A stretch of DNA of 30,425 nucleotides from CAYORM01 sp964406375. Its GTDB lineage: Bacteria > Pseudomonadota > Alphaproteobacteria > DSM-16000 > Inquilinaceae. The notes under the pieces are model-generated. The model worked only from the letters and a program-made list of their open reading frames with translations, did no database searches and had not been told where the DNA came from. The translations under genes were made by a program, and so were the position numbers. Each line of letters opens with the position of its first letter. The stretch's first letter is position 1. The stretch is from assembly GCA_964406375.1 (NCBI GenBank), contig CAYORM010000035.1, forward strand, positions 1 to 30,425, written 5' to 3'. Below are positions 1 to 7,462 of this stretch, one piece after another.

Positions 1-454
1 GGGCTACGGCATGGCGGTCGCCCAGGCTCAGCACGCGCTGCGCGAGATGGCCGACATCCTCAAGAAGGACGGGGTGGAGGTGCGCTATGCCATCCATCCG
101 GTCGCCGGTCGCATGCCGGGGCACATGAACGTGCTGCTGGCCGAGGCGAATGTGCCCTATGACGAGGTGTTCGAGCTCGAGGAGATCAACCGCGACTTCG
201 CCCAGGCGGATGTCGCCTTCGTCATCGGCGCCAATGACGTCACCAATCCGGCGGCGCGGACCGACCCGTCGAGCCCGATCTACGGCATGCCGATCCTCGA
301 TGTGGAGAACGCCAAGACCGTCCTCTTCGTGAAGCGGTCGATGGCCTCGGGCTATGCCGGCGTCGAGAACGAGCTGTTCTTCCGCGACAACACGATGATG
401 CTGTTCGCCGACGCCAAGAAAATGTGCGAGGACATCGCCAAGGCGCTTGCCTGA
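1..454 (+). CDS. pntB: NAD(P) transhydrogenase subunit beta, C-terminal part
   Basis: This is the 3' end of the proton-translocating nicotinamide nucleotide transhydrogenase beta subunit, which moves hydride between NAD(H) and NADP(H) at the inner membrane, coupled to proton flow. The visible 150 residues are domain III, the cytoplasmic NADP(H)-binding domain. It opens with the glycine-rich GYGMAVAQAQ motif, followed by AIHPVAGRMPGHMNVLLAEA, the VPYDEV segment and the VIGANDVTNPAA loop, all typical of the family. The membrane part lies upstream of the window; the complete protein is normally about 460 residues. The reading frame runs in from base 2 and stops at 452-454. It converges on the minus-strand hydrolase, with a hairpin between them. 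Identification is very secure. Confidence 0.97.
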   Translation, partial: GYGMAVAQAQHALREMADILKKDGVEVRYAIHPVAGRMPGHMNVLLAEANVPYDEVFELEEINRDFAQADVAFVIGANDVTNPAARTDPSSPIYGMPILDVENAKTVLFVKRSMASGYAGVENELFFRDNTMMLFADAKKMCEDIAKALA

Positions 455-461
455 GGCGCGT

Positions 462-493
462 CTTCCCGCCGGTGCTCAGCCGCCGGCGGGAAG
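462..493. terminator. Bidirectional terminator between pntB and the hydrolase
   Basis: A perfect 11-bp stem (CTTCCCGCCGG at 462-472 pairing with 483-493) encloses a 10-nt loop. It lies just after the pntB stop and covers the last codons of the convergent hydrolase. There is no long T-run on either side, so intrinsic termination is likely but not certain. Confidence 0.7.
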
Positions 494-1237
494 CGCGTCC
501 AGCGTCGCGGTGAGAAGGGCGAGATCGGCCGGCCGCGACAGGCGGTGATCGCCGTCCTTCACCAGGGTCAGATGGACGTCCTGGCCCTCGATCGCCTCGG
601 CGAGGCGCAGGCTCATCTGCCAAGGTATGTCGGGATCGGCGAGGCCGTGCAGCAGCCGGACCGGCACGTCGATCGGCAGGCGACGGCCGAGCAGCAGATG
701 CGACCGCGCCTCCGCGAGCAGCGCCGCGCCGATGACCGGCGGACGGCCGGCATAGCGGGTGGGCAGGGCGAGCCGTCCCTCCCGGGCCAGGGCCTCGGCC
801 TGTTCGGGCGACAAGGCGGGGCGGATGAGCGCCTCGGTGAAATCCGGTGCGGCGGCGATGCCGATGAGCGCCGCTATCCGATCCGGCCGGTCGACCGCCG
901 CCAGCGTCGCGATCCAGGCACCCATCGAGGAGCCGACGAGCACGCAGCGGCCCGCCGGCACGACGCGGTCGATCATCGCCGCGAGATCGCGCCGCCAGCC
1001 CCCGATCGTGCCGTCCTCAAGACGCCCCTCCGAGGCGCCGTGGCCGCTCCAGTCAAAGCGCAGGCAGGCCCGGCCGCGGGCGGCGCACCAGGCATCGACG
1101 GCGCGGGCCTTCTCGCCGCCCATCTCCGAATTGAAGCCGGTGCAGAAGACGACCGTCGGGCCGCGGCCGGGCCGCAGCCGGTAGGCGAGAGCGGGGACAT
1201 CGGGCCGGTCGAGCCGGCCGAGAGGCGGCTCGCTCAC
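476..1237 (-). CDS. Alpha/beta hydrolase (ABHD10-like)
   Basis: A 253-residue alpha/beta hydrolase fold protein without a signal peptide, so probably cytoplasmic. The nucleophile elbow is GSSMG, preceded by a strand (RCVLVGSSMG). The acid is likely in LADPDIP and the histidine in KDGDHRLS, giving a Ser-Asp-His triad in the expected order. The N-terminal CTGFNSEMGG and FDWSGHGASEG segments resemble the bacterial relatives of the ABHD10 group, which act on thioesters or esters; the substrate here is unknown. Its ATG overlaps the stop of the pentapeptide-repeat gene by 4 nt, implying translational coupling, and it is the last gene of the minus-strand block. The fold is certain; the specific activity is not. 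Confidence 0.85.
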   Translation of the reverse strand: MSEPPLGRLDRPDVPALAYRLRPGRGPTVVFCTGFNSEMGGEKARAVDAWCAARGRACLRFDWSGHGASEGRLEDGTIGGWRRDLAAMIDRVVPAGRCVLVGSSMGAWIATLAAVDRPDRIAALIGIAAAPDFTEALIRPALSPEQAEALAREGRLALPTRYAGRPPVIGAALLAEARSHLLLGRRLPIDVPVRLLHGLADPDIPWQMSLRLAEAIEGQDVHLTLVKDGDHRLSRPADLALLTATLDALPAGG

Positions 1238-1728
1238 CCGCAGCGGCCGATCGAGCCGTCGGCGCAGATCCGGCCGTCGATCCAGATGGCGCCGGACAGA
1301 TCGGCCCGACGGAAGACGGCGCCGCCGATTGCCGCGCCCGTCAGATCGGCGCCGGCGAGATGGGCGCCGACGAACTGCGCCGAGCGCAGATCCGCCTCGC
1401 GCAGGCTGGCGCCGGCGAGATGCGCGCCGGTGAAATCGGCCTCGAAGAACCGGGCGCCATCGAGCACCGCGGCCTCCATCGAGGCGTTGGTGAAGCGCGC
1501 GCGATAGGCGTCGGCCTCTGCCAGCACTGCGGCGTCGAGATCGGCGCGCACGAAGGAGGATTCGCGCAGGACAGCGCCCGTCAGATCGACCCGCGCCAGA
1601 TCCTGTCCGTCGACGAGGCAGCGGCGCCAGGACACGCCGGGGGCGGCGGGGTCACTGCAACCGGCCTGGGCGGCATCGAGGGCGGGCAGCGCCAGCAGCA
1701 GCGCCAGAAGGAGCGTTGTTCCTCTCAT
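1234..1728 (-). CDS. Secreted pentapeptide-repeat protein
   Basis: A 164-residue protein with an N-terminal signal sequence (hydrophobic LLLALLLALPALDAAQA). About twenty tandem five-residue A(D/N)LXX-type units follow, for example ARVDLTGAVLRESSFVRADL and ADLRSAQFVGAHLAGADL, which would form a right-handed quadrilateral beta helix. Cysteines sit at both ends (near residues 23 and 37, and in GRICADGSIGRCG), suggesting disulfide-capped ends in the periplasm. The Cys right after the signal lacks a good lipobox (QAGC), so a lipoprotein is possible but not favoured. It sits 6 nt behind the EamA gene and overlaps the hydrolase start. Function is unknown; this is not the fluoroquinolone-resistance Qnr type, which has no signal peptide. 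Confidence 0.85.
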   Translation of the reverse strand: MRGTTLLLALLLALPALDAAQAGCSDPAAPGVSWRRCLVDGQDLARVDLTGAVLRESSFVRADLDAAVLAEADAYRARFTNASMEAAVLDGARFFEADFTGAHLAGASLREADLRSAQFVGAHLAGADLTGAAIGGAVFRRADLSGAIWIDGRICADGSIGRCG

Positions 1729-1734
1729 CGCCGG

Positions 1735-2649
1735 TCAAGATGGCGACTCCGACGGCGGAATCCCAGCCGTTTCGGTCCGGCGCCGCCTTTCCCGATAGGC
1801 GATGAACAGCGCCGAGCCGATGACGATGCCGGCGCCGGCGAGCTGCAGCGGCGTCATGCCCTCACCCCAGACGATCCAGCCGATGGCAAGCGCGAAGAGC
1901 AGGGAGGTGTAGTCCATCGGCGCGATCACCGAGACCGGTGCCATGCGATAGGCGCGCGTCATGAAGATCTGGCCGCCGCCTCCGAACAGCCCGATCCCGA
2001 TCAGCATCGCCGAATCCTGCCAATCCGCCGGCATCACCGCGGCGAAAGGCAGCGACAGCCCACCGGCGATCGCGCAGGTCAGGGTGAAGTAGAAGACGAT
2101 GGCGATATTGCTCTCCTGCCGCGCCATCTGGCGGATCGCGATCATCGCGAAGGCGGTCATCGCGGCAGCACCGAGCGCCAGCCCGGCGCCGAGTGCGCTG
2201 CCGCCGCCCGTCGGCCGGACGATCAGGAGAATGCCGAGAAAGCCGATGATGACCGCCGACCAGCGGTAGATCCTGACCTTCTCGCCGAGCAGCGGGATGG
2301 CGAGGATCGTCGTGAAGATCGGCGCCGCGAAGCCCAGCGCCGTCGCCGTCGGCAGCGGCAGGAGGGTCAATGCGGTGAAGCTGAGCACCATGGCGAGAAG
2401 CCCGGCCGCCGAGCGCCGTACATGCCCCCAGGGCCTGCGGGTGCGCAGGACGTCGAAGCCGCCGGCCTGGCGAATCAGCCAGAGCACCGGGATCATCGCG
2501 AAGATGCTGCGGCAGAAGATGATCTGGCCGACCGGATAACGGTCCCCCAGCGCCTTGACGAGCGCTGCCATCACCGCGAACAGCGCGATCGAGACGAGTT
2601 TGCTGCCAATGGCGGCGAGGGTGGTCCCTGCGGGAGGGGAGGGGGGCAT
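1735..2649 (-). CDS. DMT-superfamily (EamA) transporter
   Basis: A 304-residue inner-membrane protein with ten predicted hydrophobic segments arranged as two EamA repeats (about residues 12-145 and 155-290), the usual drug/metabolite transporter layout. Family-like stretches include PVGQIIFCRSIFAMIPVLWL in the first repeat, LPTATALGFAAPIFTTILAI at the end of that repeat, and PVSVIAPMDYTSLLFALAIG in the second. The substrate cannot be read from the sequence; relatives export amino acids and other metabolites. It begins 69 nt after the metF stop on the same strand, so it may be co-transcribed with sahR-metF, which would make a sulfur amino acid or one-carbon metabolite a reasonable but unproven guess. 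Confidence 0.88.
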   Translation of the reverse strand: MPPSPPAGTTLAAIGSKLVSIALFAVMAALVKALGDRYPVGQIIFCRSIFAMIPVLWLIRQAGGFDVLRTRRPWGHVRRSAAGLLAMVLSFTALTLLPLPTATALGFAAPIFTTILAIPLLGEKVRIYRWSAVIIGFLGILLIVRPTGGGSALGAGLALGAAAMTAFAMIAIRQMARQESNIAIVFYFTLTCAIAGGLSLPFAAVMPADWQDSAMLIGIGLFGGGGQIFMTRAYRMAPVSVIAPMDYTSLLFALAIGWIVWGEGMTPLQLAGAGIVIGSALFIAYRERRRRTETAGIPPSESPS

Positions 2650-2718
2650 GTCGGCGGTCCGCGGCCTGCCCCCGAGTCCTAGCCGCTCGCGCGCCGCGGC
2701 GCCACCCGCGTGCGCCGC

Positions 2719-3648
2719 TCAGGCCGCGCGTCTGGCCGACCGGCCCGGCCTGATGCCGAGGATCCGGCAGATGCCGAGCGTCAGCTCGGCCCGGTTCAGC
2801 GTGTAGAAATGGAAGGCGTCGACACCGTGATGCTGCAGCACGCGGCACTGCTCGACGGCCACCGTTGCGGCGACGAGCTGGCGCGTGTCGGGCGTCGCAT
2901 CGAGGCCGTCGAACAGCAGCGCGAGCCAGGGCGGGATCGACGCGCCGCAGGCGCGTGCGAATTCCGTCGTCCGGGCGAAATTGGTGATCGGCAGGATGCC
3001 GGGCACGATCGGTACCGCGATGCCGGCCGCCGCCGCCCGGTCGCGGAAGCGGAGGAAGGCATCGGTATCGAAGAAGAACTGGGTGATGGCGCGGTGCGCG
3101 CCGGCATCGACCTTGCGGCGCAGATTGTCGAGATCGAAGGCCGCATCCGGCGCCGCGGGATGGGTCTCCGGATAGGCGGCGACGCTGATCTCGAAGGGCG
3201 CGATGCGCAACAGGCCCTGCACCAGGTCGGCCGCATAGGCGTAGCCGTCGGGATGCGGCGTGTAAGGGGCGCCGATGGGCGCCCCCGGCGGGTCGCCGCG
3301 CAGCGCGACGATGTGGCGGATGCCGGCATCCCACAGCGCACGGGCGGCATCGTCGACCGCGCCACGCGCGGCCCCGGCGCACGTCAGATGGGCCGCAACC
3401 GGCAGGCCGGTGCCGTGCTGGATGCGAATGGTCGTCTCGAGCGTCTTCGACTGGGTCGAACCGCCGGCCCCGTAGGTCACCGAGACGAAGGACGGGTCGA
3501 GCGGGGCGAGCCGTTCGACCGTCTGCATCAGCGTCGCTTCGGCCGGCTCGGTTTTCGGCGGGAAGAACTCGAAGCTCACCGCCGGCTCCGGCCGGCCGGG
3601 TGCGGCGGGCAGGAGGCCCTGGCGGAAGATCTCGGGCTCGCGGCTCAT
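2719..3648 (-). CDS. metF: 5,10-methylenetetrahydrofolate reductase
   Basis: The 309-residue FAD-dependent MetF reduces 5,10-methylene-THF to 5-methyl-THF, the methyl donor for methionine synthase. The family landmarks are present in order: SFEFFPPKT with the catalytic Glu near residue 26, VSVTYGAGGST, AAHLTCAGA, HIVALRGDPP, ITQFFFDTDAFLRF, PIVPGILPI, and the C-terminal FHFYTLNRAEL. Length matches bacterial MetF. Its ATG overlaps the stop of the upstream regulator gene by 4 nt, so the two are translationally coupled, and the operator in front of that regulator should control both. This is a standard member of the methyl cycle and the call is secure. Confidence 0.97.
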   Translation of the reverse strand: MSREPEIFRQGLLPAAPGRPEPAVSFEFFPPKTEPAEATLMQTVERLAPLDPSFVSVTYGAGGSTQSKTLETTIRIQHGTGLPVAAHLTCAGAARGAVDDAARALWDAGIRHIVALRGDPPGAPIGAPYTPHPDGYAYAADLVQGLLRIAPFEISVAAYPETHPAAPDAAFDLDNLRRKVDAGAHRAITQFFFDTDAFLRFRDRAAAAGIAVPIVPGILPITNFARTTEFARACGASIPPWLALLFDGLDATPDTRQLVAATVAVEQCRVLQHHGVDAFHFYTLNRAELTLGICRILGIRPGRSARRAA

Positions 3649-4622
3649 CGGGTGGCCTCATGCGCTGACAGCGGCGCCGTCATGGCACGCTGCCCGCCGG
3701 GCCGGCGCGCCTCCCAGACAGCGACGGTCAGGGCACGGCCGGGCAGCGACAAGGGTGTGGCCGGGACGAGGCCGGCGCGTTTCAGCCAGCCGGCCATCTG
3801 CCCGGGGGCGAAGCCCGGCCAGCGATGGGCGTGGTCGCGGCGCAGCGCCTCGACGGCATGGGGCAGGAAATCGACGACGATCAGCAAGCCACCCGGCACC
3901 AGGACGCGCGCCGCCTCCGCCAACGCCTCCTCCGGCGTTTCGACATGGTGCAGGACGTGGTGCATCAGCGCGACGTCGAAGCCCGCATCCGGCAGCGGCA
4001 GCTGGGCGAGATCGCCCTGGCGGACCTGGACGCGGCGCAACAGGTCCGCCGCCTCGAGCCGGGCGCGGGCCACCGCCAGCATCTCGCGCGACAGGTCGAT
4101 CCCGACCGCCCGCCGCGCCCTTGGCGCGAACAGGGTGAGCATCCGGCCCGTACCGGTGCCGAGATCGAGCAGATCGTCGATCTGCGCCGGCAGCCGGTCG
4201 GCGATCGCCGCCTCAACCGCCTCATCGGCGATGTGCAGCGCCCGGATCTCGTCCCAACGGGCGGCGTTCTCGCGGAAATAGGCCGAGGCGGCCTCGGCGC
4301 GCTGCTGGCGCACCGTCTCGAGCCGCCGGCGGTCGGCGGCGACCAGCGGATCATCCGCCGGGATGCGGGCGACGAGGTCGCGGGCGAGGCCCGCCGAAGG
4401 CCCGGCATCGGCGAGGCGGAAGAATGCGAAGGTGCCTTCGCGGAACCGGTCGAGCAGCCCCGCTTCGGCCATCACCTTGAGATGCCGGGAGACACGCGGC
4501 TGGCTCTGCCCGAGGATCTGGACGAGGTCCGAGACCGTCAGGTCGCCCTGGGCGCAGAGCGCGAGGATCCGCAACCGCGTCGCCTCGGCCGCGGCGCGCA
4601 TGCCCTGCAAGATCTCGTCCAT
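3645..4622 (-). CDS. sahR: ArsR-family regulator fused to a SAM/SAH-binding methyltransferase-like domain (SahR type)
   Basis: A 325-residue two-domain protein. Residues about 5-75 are an ArsR winged helix (TRLRILALCAQGDLTVSDLV, then the recognition helix SQPRVSRHLKVM). Residues about 145-260 are a class I methyltransferase fold with an intact motif I (LLDLGTGTGR), the acidic AVGIDLS and the MHHVLHHVETPEEAL segment. This architecture is that of SahR, the proteobacterial repressor that senses S-adenosylhomocysteine through a methylase-like domain and controls metF, metH/metE, ahcY and metK. Its coupling to metF and the palindrome upstream support the name. I chose the ATG at 4622; an open frame continues to 4679, but that would run the coding region into the operator. 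A true methyltransferase activity is not excluded by sequence alone. Confidence 0.9.
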   Translation of the reverse strand: MDEILQGMRAAAEATRLRILALCAQGDLTVSDLVQILGQSQPRVSRHLKVMAEAGLLDRFREGTFAFFRLADAGPSAGLARDLVARIPADDPLVAADRRRLETVRQQRAEAASAYFRENAARWDEIRALHIADEAVEAAIADRLPAQIDDLLDLGTGTGRMLTLFAPRARRAVGIDLSREMLAVARARLEAADLLRRVQVRQGDLAQLPLPDAGFDVALMHHVLHHVETPEEALAEAARVLVPGGLLIVVDFLPHAVEALRRDHAHRWPGFAPGQMAGWLKRAGLVPATPLSLPGRALTVAVWEARRPGGQRAMTAPLSAHEATR

Positions 4623-4653
4623 GCCGGTCCCGTCGTGCAGCGTCGCATCCGCG

Positions 4654-4682
4654 ATGCTACACGACGTTCTCCGACACATAAA
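4654..4682 (-). promoter_or_regulatory. Candidate promoter of sahR-metF
   Basis: Reading the minus strand, a -10-like TAGCAT (4659-4654) lies 17 nt after a weak -35-like TTTATG (4682-4677). The -35 element falls inside the palindromic operator, which would fit repression by steric block. The boxes match the consensus poorly (4 of 6 and 3 of 6), so this is tentative. Confidence 0.35.
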
Positions 4683-4696
4683 GATGTCTTTATGTG
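4675..4696. promoter_or_regulatory. SahR-type operator palindrome
   Basis: A perfect inverted repeat: CACATAAAGA (4675-4684), two central bases TG, TCTTTATGTG (4687-4696). It lies 52 nt upstream of the chosen sahR start and is strikingly AT-rich for this genome. From memory it matches the ATAAAG...CTTTAT operator class of proteobacterial SahR proteins. It is the only copy I found in the window, so it should control sahR-metF only and not the adjacent metY operon. Confidence 0.8.
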
Positions 4697-4699
4697 ATC

Positions 4700-4734
4700 G
4701 GCAGCCCCGCCTCCCGGGGGGAGGCGGGGCTGCC
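4700..4734 (-). terminator. Terminator-like hairpin after metY
   Basis: A perfect 15-bp stem (4700-4714 with 4720-4734) and a 5-nt loop, directly after the metY stop and 3 nt from the SahR operator. No U-run follows in the minus-strand transcript, so it may rely on its very high stability. It separates the metY operon from sahR-metF. Confidence 0.75.
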
Positions 4735-4739
4735 GCCGC

Positions 4740-6044
4740 TCAGGCGGCGCTGGCGTTCAGCGCCTGGTCGAGATCGGCGATGAGATCCTCGGCGCTCTCG
4801 AGGCCGATCGACACGCGCACGACGTCGGGGCCGGCGCCGGCCGCTTCCAGCGCCTCCGGGGAGAGCTGGCGATGGGTGGTCGATGCCGGATGGATGATCA
4901 GCGACCGGGTATCGCCGATATTGGCGAGGTGGCTGAAGAGCTCGACCCCCTCGACGATCTTCACCCCCTGCTCGTAGCCGCCCTTCACGCCGAAGGTGAA
5001 GACCGCCCCGGCGCCGTTCGGCAGGTAGCGGCGGGCGAGGGCGTGGTAGGGCGAGTCGGGCAGGCCGGCATAGTTCACCCAGGCGACCTGCGGGTGGCTG
5101 TTGAGGAAGCGCGCCACCGCCTCGGCATTGCGGACGTGCCGCTCCATGCGCAGCGACAGGGTCTCGATCCCGAGAAGGGTCAGGAATGCGTTGAGCGGCT
5201 GCTGGTTGGCGCCGAGGTCCCGCAGCCCCACCGCATGGCCGTAGAAGGTGTAGGCGAGATCGCCGAAGGTCTCGTAGAAGCGCAGCCCGTGATAGCCGGG
5301 ATCCTCGCCCGTCAGCGCCTTGAACTTGTCGGACTGCGCCCAGTTGAAGCGGCCGCTGTCGATGACGATGCCGCCGATCGAGGTGCCGTTGCCTGACAGG
5401 AACTTGGTCGTCGAATGAACGACGATGTCGGCGCCGTGCTGCAGCGGGCGGCACAGATACGGGGTTGCCATCGTGTTGTCGACGATCAGCGGCACGCCCG
5501 CCTCATGCGCCACCGCGGCGATCGCCTCGATGTCGTGGACGATGCCGCCGGGATTGGCGAGGCTCTCGATGAACACGGCCCGCGTGGCCGGAGTGATCGC
5601 CGCGCGGATATTGGCCGGATCGTCGGCATCGACGAAATGCGTCTTCCAGCCGAAGGCGCGCGGGAAACTGTTGCCGAGCTGGTTGATCGAGCCGCCATAA
5701 AGCTTGCGTGAAGCGACGATCTCCGCGCCCGGCTCCATGAAGGCGAACAGCGCGAGGAGCTGGGCCGCGTGGCCGGATGAGGTGGCCGTCGCGCCGATGC
5801 CGCCTTCCAGGGTGGCGAGCCGCTCCTCGAGCACCGCTACGGTCGGGTTGGTCAGGCGGCTGTAGATGAAACCCAGCTTCTGCAGGTTGAACAGTGACGC
5901 CGCATGGTCGACGTCCTCAAAGACGAAGGAGGTCGTCTGGTAGATCGGCGTCTGCCGCGCCCCGGTCGCGGGGTCGGGGCGGGCACCGGCATGGATCGCC
6001 AGCGTGTCGAAGCCGGGTGCGCGGGAAGCGGTTTCATCCGCCAT
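4740..6044 (-). CDS. metY: O-acetylhomoserine sulfhydrylase (aminocarboxypropyltransferase)
   Basis: A 434-residue PLP enzyme of the Cys/Met metabolism family that makes homocysteine from O-acetylhomoserine and sulfide (direct sulfhydrylation). The schiff-base lysine is K214 in HSTTKFLSGN; D189 in LIVDNTMATPYL contacts the pyridine nitrogen. GFIYSRLTNPT and ATSSGHAAQLLA near the N-terminus and the long RFNWAQSDKF/GEDPGYHG insertion favour the MetY subgroup of about 430 residues over the shorter MetZ (about 390-400). It starts 3 nt after the CoA-binding gene and ends at the hairpin before the SahR operator. The product feeds the methyl cycle encoded just downstream (metF). Confidence 0.95.
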   Translation of the reverse strand: MADETASRAPGFDTLAIHAGARPDPATGARQTPIYQTTSFVFEDVDHAASLFNLQKLGFIYSRLTNPTVAVLEERLATLEGGIGATATSSGHAAQLLALFAFMEPGAEIVASRKLYGGSINQLGNSFPRAFGWKTHFVDADDPANIRAAITPATRAVFIESLANPGGIVHDIEAIAAVAHEAGVPLIVDNTMATPYLCRPLQHGADIVVHSTTKFLSGNGTSIGGIVIDSGRFNWAQSDKFKALTGEDPGYHGLRFYETFGDLAYTFYGHAVGLRDLGANQQPLNAFLTLLGIETLSLRMERHVRNAEAVARFLNSHPQVAWVNYAGLPDSPYHALARRYLPNGAGAVFTFGVKGGYEQGVKIVEGVELFSHLANIGDTRSLIIHPASTTHRQLSPEALEAAGAGPDVVRVSIGLESAEDLIADLDQALNASAA

Positions 6045-6047
6045 GGG

Positions 6048-6545
6048 TCAGGCCTTTCTCTTGATCTTGGACGATAGGACGCGGGAGGAGGTGCCCATCC
6101 AGCCGAGCTCCCCGTTGAGGCGGGCCCATTCGATCTTGGGGCACCGGTTCATGACGACGCGCAGCCCGGCCGCCTCGGCCTTCGCTGCCGCTTCGTCATT
6201 GCGGACGCCGAGCTGCATCCAGATGACGCGTGGCCGCGGGTCGAGGGCCAGCGCCTCGTCGACGATGCCGGCCGCCGCTTCCGAATTGCGGAAGATGTCG
6301 ACCATGTCGAGCGGCACGGGGATGTCGGCCAGCCGCGCATAGACCGTTTCGCCGAGGATGGTCTGGCCCGCCGCGGTGGGATTGACCGGGATCACCCGGT
6401 AGCCCTTGCCCTGGAGATAGGTCATGGCGAAGTAGCTGGGCCGGTTCCAGTTGGGGCTCGCACCGACCATCGCGAAGGTCTTCACCTCGGCGAGGATGTC
6501 CTTGAGATAGGCGTCGTCGTAGCGGTCGTGGTTCACCGGGGTCAC
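6048..6545 (-). CDS. CoA-binding domain protein (YccU-like)
   Basis: A 165-residue single-domain Rossmann protein of the CoA_binding family (YccU type). The signature KTFAMVGASPNWNRPSYFAM carries the glycine-containing nucleotide loop; RVIPVNPTAAGQTILGETVY and DIFRNSEAAAGIVDEAL follow as in relatives, and the end VVMNRCPKIEWARL holds the conserved Cys-Pro. It starts with GTG, whose GTGA overlaps the stop of the enoyl-CoA hydratase gene. Its biochemical role is unknown. Linkage to O-acetylhomoserine sulfhydrylase occurs in other alphaproteobacteria as far as I recall, so a role linked to acyl-CoA sensing or protein CoAlation near this pathway is a guess. Confidence 0.88.
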   Translation of the reverse strand: MTPVNHDRYDDAYLKDILAEVKTFAMVGASPNWNRPSYFAMTYLQGKGYRVIPVNPTAAGQTILGETVYARLADIPVPLDMVDIFRNSEAAAGIVDEALALDPRPRVIWMQLGVRNDEAAAKAEAAGLRVVMNRCPKIEWARLNGELGWMGTSSRVLSSKIKRKA

Positions 6546-7333
6546 TCTCCGCGCCAGACCGGCGCGCGCTTCTCGAGAAAGGCGTCGATGCCCTCGCCGG
6601 CGTCGCGTGCCAGCATGTTCCGGGTCATCACCGCCGCGGCGTAGTCATAGGCCTCGGCCAGCGGCAGGTCCGCCTGCCGGTAGAACGCCTCCTTGCCGGT
6701 CCGCACCGCGACCGGCGAGCGGTCGGCGATGCCGCGGGCGAGGGCATGGGCGGCGGCGGCAAGCTCGGCCGGCGGCACGATGCGGTTGATGAGGCCGAGC
6801 CGCTGCGCGGTTGCGGCATCGACCGCCTCACCGGTGAGCAGCATCTCCATCGCCGCCTTGCGACCGACGGCACGGCTGAGCGCCACCATCGGTGTCGAGC
6901 AGAACAGCCCGATCTGTACGCCGGGGGTAGCGAATCGTGCCGTCTCCGCAGCGATGGCGAGATCGCAGGTCGCAACGAGCTGGCAGCCCGCGGCGGTCGC
7001 CACGCCCTGGACCGCCGCGATGACCGGCTGCGGCAGCCGGGTGATCGCCAGCATCATGCGCGAGCATTGGGTGAAGACGGGGCCGAGCTGGTCGGCGCCG
7101 TTGAGGCCGCGCAGCTCCCGCAGGTCGTGCCCGGAGCAGAACACGCTGCCGGCCGCCGCCAGCACAACGGCACGCACGGCGCGATCTTGGGCGATTGAGG
7201 CGAGCTCGGCCTCGATCGCGGTCATCAGTGCCGTCGACAGGGCGTTGCGTGCCCCCGGGCGATTGAGCGTCAGTGTGGTCACGCCGTCATCATCGGCGCG
7301 CAGCAGGATGGGCTGGTCGATCGCCGCCTCCAT
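6542..7333 (-). CDS. Enoyl-CoA hydratase/isomerase family protein
   Basis: A 263-residue crotonase-fold protein. GSVFCSGHDLRELRGL holds the first oxyanion-hole segment, and the second is in VQGVATAAGCQLVATCDLAI, the central crotonase signature. At that signature the usual catalytic Glu of mitochondrial-type enoyl-CoA hydratases is not obvious, so it may be an isomerase or hydrolase relative (ECHDC3-like) and not a classical beta-oxidation hydratase. I place the start at ATG 7333, which has an AGAGGG ribosome site 5 nt upstream; the open frame extends to a TTG at 7387 with no such site. It is the first gene of the operon with the CoA-binding protein and metY. Confidence 0.88.
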   Translation of the reverse strand: MEAAIDQPILLRADDDGVTTLTLNRPGARNALSTALMTAIEAELASIAQDRAVRAVVLAAAGSVFCSGHDLRELRGLNGADQLGPVFTQCSRMMLAITRLPQPVIAAVQGVATAAGCQLVATCDLAIAAETARFATPGVQIGLFCSTPMVALSRAVGRKAAMEMLLTGEAVDAATAQRLGLINRIVPPAELAAAAHALARGIADRSPVAVRTGKEAFYRQADLPLAEAYDYAAAVMTRNMLARDAGEGIDAFLEKRAPVWRGE

Positions 7334-7436
7334 CGGATCCCTCTGACGCATTCCCATGGCATAGCAGGGGGAGAGGAGAAATAACAAGGAGGATATGCGG
7401 CCTTAGACAAAATCCCGAGGATTATGAGTGGAATGT

Positions 7437-7462
7437 CCCGTGACAATGGCCCGTGACACTGG
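7437..7462. repeat. Tandem 13-bp direct repeat
   Basis: CCCGTGACAATGG (7437-7449) is followed immediately by CCCGTGACACTGG (7450-7462), with 12 of 13 bases identical. It lies in the 325-nt region between the enoyl-CoA hydratase start (7333) and rplM, about 100 nt upstream of the rplM promoter. The second unit also supplies the left arm of the next hairpin. Function is unknown; a protein-binding site for either divergent promoter is possible. Confidence 0.6.

Noticed and set aside
1862..3661. Very long open frame antisense or out of frame to the EamA and metF genes (and similar ones at 8727-10538, 17297-19054, 19079-20920, 20616-22427, 26186-27700, 27839-29311)
   Set aside because: Long shadow frames are expected in very GC-rich DNA. 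Their translations are Arg/Ala/Pro-rich low-complexity runs without domains, while the opposite frames encode clear conserved proteins.
4700..4734. SAM riboswitch or attenuator in front of sahR-metF
   Set aside because: It is a simple perfect hairpin directly after the metY stop. It has none of the multi-helix or pseudoknot structure of SAM riboswitches and is upstream of the operator.
7386..7406. AAGGAGG followed by ATG CGG CCT TAG on the plus strand, a three-codon leader
   Set aside because: The spacing to ATG is only 2 nt, no gene follows within 250 nt on that strand, and it is most simply chance.
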